A stretch of DNA of 64,000 nt. Origin: Taxillus chinensis (lineage: Eukaryota; Streptophyta; Magnoliopsida; Santalales; Loranthaceae). Every line of letters begins with the position of its first letter. The first letter of the stretch is position 1. The position numbers were made by a program, and so were the translations under genes. The notes beneath the pieces were generated by a model. It saw nothing but the letters and a program-made list of their open reading frames with translations. It was not told where the DNA came from and searched no databases. Below, in pieces: positions 58,195-64,000 of the stretch. The DNA lies in assembly GCA_023512835.1 (NCBI GenBank), contig CM042085.1:36162324-36226323 (forward strand). The letters are read 5' to 3'.

Positions 58195-59291
58195 TCAGGG
58201 TAGTTCATCCTCGAACATATCAGGGTAGTGAGCACGCATTTCAGCCTCACGTTCCCAAGTCTCTTCCTCCATACCTCGGTGTTGCCACAGTACTCAAACC
58301 AACGGAATAGTCTTTCCTCGTAGCTGCTTCTCGCGCCTATCCAAAATGCGTATAGGTGCCTCGACAACCGTCAGATCCTCCTCAATATCCAAAGTACTCT
58401 AGTCCAACACATGTGTGGGATCGGGATGATATGCCCGCAACTGGGATACATGGAAGACATTATGCACCCGACTCAAACTGGGAGGTAATGCCAACCTATA
58501 TGCAACAGGTCCGACCCTACTCAATATCTGAAATGGGCCTATGTATCGCGGAGATAACTTAGACCCCCTTCCAAATCGCTTATGTCCCATCCGTGGGGAA
58601 ACACGAAGGAACACGTGGTCTCCAACAAAAAATTCCAATGGTCGGCGTCGGTGATCTGCATAAGACTTTTGTCTGCTCTGAGCTGTAAGAAGGCGCTGTC
58701 TAATCAGCTGTACTTTTGTCGTAGCCTCTTGGACCAATTGAGGTCCCAACATAGCTGCCTCTCCAGCTTCTGCCCAACATAATGGAGACCGACAGGGTCT
58801 ACCATACAAAGCCTCAAATGGGGCCATTCCTATGGAAGCCTGGTAGCTGTTATTATAGGCAAACTCTACCAGGGGAAGGTGAGAAGCCCATGATCCTCCA
58901 AAATCAAGCACACAGGCTCTCAACAAATCTTCCATTGTCTGAATAGTCCTCTCCGACTGACCATCAGTCTCGAGGTGATAAGTAGTACTCAAATTAAGTC
59001 ATGTCCCCAATGCTTCTTGCAAACCACTCCAAAATCGTGAGGTAAACCGTGCATCTCTGCCTGAAACAATAGACACGGGTACTCCATGCAATTGGACAAT
59101 TTCATCAACATATAACTGGCTTAACGTCCCAATGGAGTCTCGCTCTCGAATAGCCAAGAAATGGGCTGATTTGGTCAATCGGTCTACAATGACCCAAATC
59201 ATGTCTTTCCTCCCTGAAGTAGTAGGAAGTCCTGTCACAAAGTCCATGGTAATATGTTCCCACTTCCACTCAGCCACAGGCAAAGGCTGCA
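58195..59291 (-). pseudogene. gypsy-2 integrase core and chromodomain tail
   Basis: Encodes [19 protein letters not shown], the D-D-E core and the tail GRGSKLSPRYIGPFQIL to a chromodomain-like LDRREKQLRGKTIPLV, closing at 58195-58197. The second catalytic Asp is Gly ([13 protein letters not shown]; gypsy-1 has VSDRD). Stops: TGA near 58996 (Arg position), TAG near 58398 (Trp position) and TGA near 58310 (Arg position). It is split from its upstream part by the solo LTR at 59292. Confidence 0.9.
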
Positions 59292-61473
59292 TGTCACGCC
59301 CCCAAATTCCAGGGAACCCGGAACTAGGAACATGACTTCCCCTTGCCCGCACCCGAAAGGTCAAGGGGTTGGTGACTAGCACCAATAGAGATTACACCGC
59401 GGGTGCTGTCTCAAATATGCAACCCTGTACAGTCATACATCAAGGGTAATACTGTACTTTCCCATACATCATCATGCATACAATAAGTCAAACAGTCATA
59501 TAAACATCACATCACAAATAGTATGCAAATACAAGTCCACGGACCCATGTCCGGGATACAAGACACAATAATACAAAATACAACACTGTATCATACATCA
59601 GAGCAGTGGGCACGTCCTCCTGGAAGAAAGTCCTCCACTAGTCCCGGGTCACACCTGAAAAAGGTAAACAGCAAGTAGGGGTGAGCGACAAGCTCAGTAG
59701 GTGACCCCAACACTCCACATCATGCAAACATACATGTCTATACTACATGCTCTGTGTACTCGTGCACTGTGTAGTGTGCACAAACATCAGGACTCAGCCT
59801 GCAAAAAAATATCAGGACCTAGCCTGCCCACACAGTACAGCTTGTCCACGATCCTCAACAGGATCCCAGCTTAGGGCACTTAGCCCAAGCTCCACGAGCT
59901 CAACAGCTCCACTCAGGCCTTAGCCTGTCCACAGCGCAAAGATGCCCGGCCACAGTCGCCACACAGGCCTGCCATCGGTGCATATGCCTGCCACGTCAAC
60001 CACATAGCACCATCGGTGCATCACGGTGAGAACCCAAACAAGTCACGGAACCCAAGTCCCAAATCCACAAACCAACATACCAACACCAATATTGTCACGC
60101 CCCAATTTCCTTCCACTTGGAAATGAGTAGTGACTGCCCATGCCCGCACCCGAAGGGACAAGGGGTTGGTGCAAGCACCTTAAAAGGACTTCTGGCACGG
60201 GTGCTGTCCCAAACCTGCACAACCAGGCTAACATGCCAAGGGGCATGCCCCTGCTCCCAAACCATGCACACAAACACAAATTGAATAACAACATCTCATT
60301 TTATTTCATTTCAAAGACTAAATGTTTATTACAACCCAGTCGGGGAAAAACCCCTATGAAGCCAGGTGTACTGTTACAAATAAAACCAAACCAAATTCCA
60401 GAACATAAAACCACGAGCATGACAAAGGAAATAACATAAAACTCCCAGCCTCAGGGACCTAGCTCCTCAGCCTTCACCTACCGCCTGCTAAACCCTGCAA
60501 AAGGACAGTTTATAGGAGGGGTGAGCAAACCATAGCTCAGTAGGGATCCAGTCTCCTCAGACCCGTCCTGCTCTACAACATGCATGATATGTGTATGCTT
60601 GTGCTCGTGTCGTGCCTAAGGCTAAAGCAGCAAACATCACCCAGTAAACACTCTTTACCTGAGCCCGCACTGAAGGGCAGAGGACACCCCGCCACCACGG
60701 CGACATGACATGCCACATCCAGGCGAATGTTGCATGGACACCAATGCAACATTTTCCACCCGAGTCAGATATGGCCAACCACCTCCTTGGGCGCCATACC
60801 TACCCTCAGGAATGAGTGTAGACTTAGCCCACCGTCGTGAGTGCTACACCGAGACTCAGGACCACGTCCTGGCCAAATCTCAAAGGGGTCCAGCTATTGT
60901 GCCTGGCCCATATCTCAGCTCAGTCTCAAACAGACCAACGAACAAAGATAGCATTACATCTCGACATGTAAACTCAGCACAGCATTTACACTTTATTTCA
61001 GAGGGACCAACATGGTCAGATACAAGCCACACACATCAGCCTCACAGGATTTTTATCAAATACAAATCAAACACAGTACACACCAGTCACACAGGTATAT
61101 CGTCAGACACCCATATACAAGGTCTCACAGGCATTATATTGAATACATGGCATGCAGGCCTCACAGACATTTTACCAAATACATAGTGTGCAGGCCTCAC
61201 AGACATTTCATCAAACACATGGTGGGCATAAACAAACCCAGAAAATCCTCAGGCCAAATTCAACATCAGAATCAACAGAACATGCCACTAAAGGCCAACA
61301 TCCATATAGGAGATCACACCTATATGGATTTACATATATATATATATATAGGCAAATATCTGAGAACAGAGGAGAGTTAGGAAGAACATGAATCCCTACC
61401 TCAGACTTTTGTCCTAACCTCTACGCTAGACACCTCCCAACGACGTGAACCACCACGGCAACTGCCCGAAGAT

Positions 61474-61514
<41 letters not shown>

Positions 61515-61588
61515 CAGCAACTGCAGCAAAGAAGAACACAAGAACCCTAAACTCAAACTCAAGCCTTCATTATATAGACATTACCCAC

Positions 61589-61647
61589 ATCAAAACGACG
61601 TAGTTTTGATTAAGTAAATCCCAGGATCAAAACGATGTAGTTTTGAT
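61589..61647. promoter_or_regulatory. Pair of ACGT-centred dyads in LTR-D
   Basis: 61589-61610 (perfect) and 61626-61647 (one change in the centre). A TATATAA on the minus strand lies near 61571-61577. Confidence 0.6.
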
Positions 61648-61868
61648 CACACAAGTTAGCACCTTTCCGCACCAATATAGGCTAAAATACTCAGAATTTC
61701 AACATGAACCTTTGGAGGAAGATCATTAGAATGTCAAAACCAAGGGAACCATGTAAAAATATGGCTGCACGCCAATTTGAACGTGAATTCCCCAATTCAC
61801 GTGCAACTCCAAATGCGCTCAAACTTCACCCCTAGCCTCCTTGCATCATGTAGAAGACAACCACACTT

Positions 61869-61896
61869 GCACGTGAAATGGACCCATTTCACGTGC
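61869..61896. repeat. Perfect 13-bp inverted repeat with G-box cores
   Basis: Arms GCACGTGAAATGG and CCATTTCACGTGC with a 2-bp spacer. Each arm contains CACGTG. Homologous but differently sequenced inverted repeats occur at the same place in the other LTRs. Confidence 0.9.
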
Positions 61897-62493
61897 ACCC
61901 CACATACACGTCCATTTGGCCTGAAACTTCTGTGGTAGATAGAGGACATCATTCTAAGCATCTTTCCTTTTGCATGTGAATTCATTTGAGCCCATTCACT
62001 AGATCAAAATCTAGAAAACAACTCTACTCAGAAGGCAAAACTGTGACTAGCTCAAGGTACGGGTCCTTACAAATATGGTCTTAAGGTGTACAACACTCCC
62101 TTTAGAACTGTAGCCAGTCTTCACAAGTCGATCTTCATTCCTTGATTAAGGAAGGAGATACCCATAGCAGCTATTTTCTTGCAATAAAAAGTCCCGGCAT
62201 TGGGTCTCCATATCATAAATAAGATAATCTGATTTTTGGGGATTTTTCTGAGATGTCTAACCCCACTTTCCAAAAATTCACCACTACGAACTTTTGGGTT
62301 TTTCCGAGATTTTACACTAAAACCCAATTTTCACATTTTGAAAGAGTGGGAATTAATTTTTCTAGTATTTTTCTTTGAATCCAAATGGGGGGTATTTCGT
62401 TATTTACATTGTAACTTAAGTATAGTACTTAGGCATAATGGTTACAATGTAAATGGTCCAGTCCAGTCACATTGGAACTGCACTGTCCAACTG

Positions 62494-62642
62494 CTCGAAA
62501 CTGCCTGCTCGAGACACCTTGCTCGACGCTCTGCTCGATGCTGCTTGACGCTCTAGGCTCGAGCATCATGCTCGATCCTGCTCGAGGCTCCTCGATCTTG
62601 CTCGACGCTGCTCGAGGCTCCTGCTCGAAGCTAGCCTCGAGC
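62494..62642. repeat. TCGA-rich cluster in LTR-C
   Basis: Twelve TCGA tetramers in about 150 bp, mostly as GCTCGA or CTCGAG, at irregular 8-20-bp spacing; fewer than one would be expected by chance. No ORF homology. Confidence 0.75.
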
Positions 62643-63410
62643 GTTCTCCAGTCGCGAATTTCCAACTGCGTTCTTCCCCAATTCGTCCCAAAACCCAATT
62701 ATACTCATTAAATCTCTATTTTTATGCAACAATTCATCCCTATGAAGGGTTTCTAACATCATCTAGCCATATTAGGCTACCAAACAACCTAAATCATCTA
62801 GGTTTCATGCTCAATTTCTATTTTCCCCAATTTCTAGGGTTCATCACAAATTTGCATGATTTCATCAAATTCTTACATGTTAATCCAATAAAATAGCATG
62901 AAAAGGGTGAAGAATCAATGGAACACCTACCTGGAATGATTCTTGATGCTTGAACGAGCTCAAAATGCTCCAAATCAAAGGCTCCAAGCTTCCTTCTCTC
63001 TTTCTCTCTCTAAGCTCTCCAACACAGATGCAGAAATGCTGAAACGTAACGTGGAAGCTCTCTTTCCCCTATTTATATTTCTGTATTTTCTTTCATTAAT
63101 AAATCCCAAAAATATCAATTGACCTCCCGAGGTCACGAACTCCAAATTGAGCCCAATTACTGTCAAAACGCTCGAAATGACGAGCACATCACTATCCAGA
63201 TATTTTCCAACCAAATTGACTGCTCAAACGCAAGGTCAACCAATAAACCCTGAGAAAGTCAACGATCGGGTTAAACGGGGCCCCGACTCGAAATCGGGCC
63301 CAAGTACAGTCAAAATGCTCACATCGACGGCTACACTACCGTCTAGATAGTTACATTCCCATAGAATGACTATCTCTCAAGACTGCCCAAATATGAGTCT
63401 TTACACTACA

Positions 63411-64000
63411 ATTGACCAGCAGGTCGTTGGTGCTCTGCCTTCACTTGCTAACACGTAAGGCACCTGGAAACAAACTCTACTATACTTCTCTTCAGTCCCG
63501 GCCACCAGAACTGTGCTCGCACGGTGTGATATATCTTTGTCCCTCCTGGATGTACTGCCGAACGGGAATGATGAAACTCCCTCATCACATCCTCTCGATG
63601 GAAGGGCGGTACTATCAGGCGCCCCAGAAATCTCAACTCATGTTCAGCTCCCTCTGTCCACTCCTCTGATATCTCACCGGCCTCTATCTGGGCCCGGATT
63701 ACTTCACAGTCCACGTCCCCCAACTGTCCATCACGGACATGTTGATACAACTCTGGCATCACAGTGATAGGACACAGGATTGCTTCGCCACTGCTAAGAT
63801 CAGGCTGTACCTGAAGCACTGCTAACTGTTCCATCATTTTCCATTCTCTCATGGAAATCTCAGCTTTTCCCTTCCTACTCAGCGCGTCGGCAACTACATT
63901 CCCCTTCCCAGGCGTGTAGGAGAGTGTAAAATCAAACATTTGCAGGTACTCTACCCATCTCCTCTGTCTCAAATTCAGGTCTCTCTGGGTGAAGATATAC
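63411..64000 (-). pseudogene. gypsy-2 RNase H end and integrase HHCC finger
   Basis: Reads [20 protein letters not shown] and KGNVVADALSRKGKAE (RNase H end), then MREFHHSRSAVHPGGTKIYH and FVSRCLTC (integrase zinc finger). A TAG follows CLTC near 63447, then [13 protein letters not shown] up to the LTR-C junction. It continues beyond the right edge; reverse transcriptase and gag are not in the window. Confidence 0.9.

Larger units (their letters stand above)
60093..62071 (-). mobile_element. Solo LTR-D nested in LTR-C
   Basis: 1979 bp, TGTCACGCCCC to GGGTCCTTACA, with exact TSD AATAT (60088-60092 and 62072-62076). It is close to the gypsy-2 LTR at its outer ends and to gypsy-1 in the 'ggtgtgatctcctatatgg' region and (AT)n run. 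No internal domain, so probably formed by LTR-LTR recombination. Confidence 0.92.
59292..63405 (-). mobile_element. Solo LTR-C in gypsy-2 integrase, itself interrupted
   Basis: TGTCACGCCCCC to GAGTCTTTACA. Removing it joins gypsy-2 integrase in frame ([16 protein letters not shown]). The TSD is CTGCA (59287-59291) and CTACA (63406-63410), one mismatch. Without the nested solo LTR it is about 2.13 kb. No coding sequence in 59292-60087 or 62077-63405. Confidence 0.85.

Noticed and set aside
58038..58367. 109-codon minus-strand ORF near the gypsy-2 3' end
   Set aside because: Wrong frame: the chromodomain-like integrase tail reads in another frame across the same bases.

Overview
This window is repeat-rich nuclear DNA of a flowering plant, probably a eudicot with a large genome; the species cannot be told from it. 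I see no host gene, rRNA or tRNA gene. Nearly every base belongs to LTR retrotransposons inserted into one another. The evidence is LTR pairs with TG..CA ends, initiator-Met tRNA primer-binding sites (TGGTATCAGAGC), polypurine tracts, 5-bp target-site duplications (TSDs) and recognisable gag/pol domains. All coding regions carry stops or frameshifts.

Layout. 1-828: cut end of a Ty3 (chromovirus-type) LTR, minus strand, lying in a plus-strand Ty1/copia pol fragment (829-2097, copia-1). 2098-2803 and 15808-16164: two halves of a decayed Ty3-like LTR (LTR-A) split by copia-2 (2804-15802, minus, TSD CCCAT). 16165-18311: gag of copia-3 (minus), split by a 1500-bp solo LTR (LTR-B, TSD GCGGC). 18312-19547 and 32228-32371: the 5' LTR of copia-3, split by copia-4 (19548-32222, minus, TSD GTATC). 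32372-33319: old LTR, Tork-like copia and LTR scraps. 33320-53986: copia-5 (minus), split in its RNase H by a complete chromovirus, gypsy-1 (38695-47921, plus, TSD TTGGG). Copia-5's 5' LTR is cut at 53986 by LTR family X (53987-55742), which is itself cut by gypsy-2 (55743 to beyond the window, minus). The integrase gene of gypsy-2 is split by a solo LTR (59292-63405), which holds a further solo LTR (60093-62071, TSD AATAT).

The most interesting system is the copia-2/-4/-5 family. These are Sirevirus-like elements of about 13 kb: gag with two CCHC knuckles, then a same-frame UAA, then PR-INT-RT-RNase H, then a 1.5-1.7-kb spacer with repeated polypurine tracts, then a large sense-strand accessory gene in the place where Sireviruses such as SIRE1 carry an env-like gene. 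Here that gene has an N-terminal domain resembling plant transposon-associated proteins, a Pro/Ala/Ser-rich middle, and a C-terminal Ulp1/SENP-type (C48) cysteine-protease domain. The catalytic residues are visible and spaced as in yeast Ulp1. All three copies also have a UAG stop at nearly the same place inside this gene.

The LTRs carry regulatory-looking structure: twelve copies of an ACGT-centred dyad, in pairs beside TATA boxes in the chromovirus LTRs; G-box inverted repeats whose arms covary; a U3 module shared by a chromovirus LTR and LTR-B; and, in the copia LTRs, 20-bp TACTCCG-type arrays that have expanded at different places in the two LTRs of copia-4.
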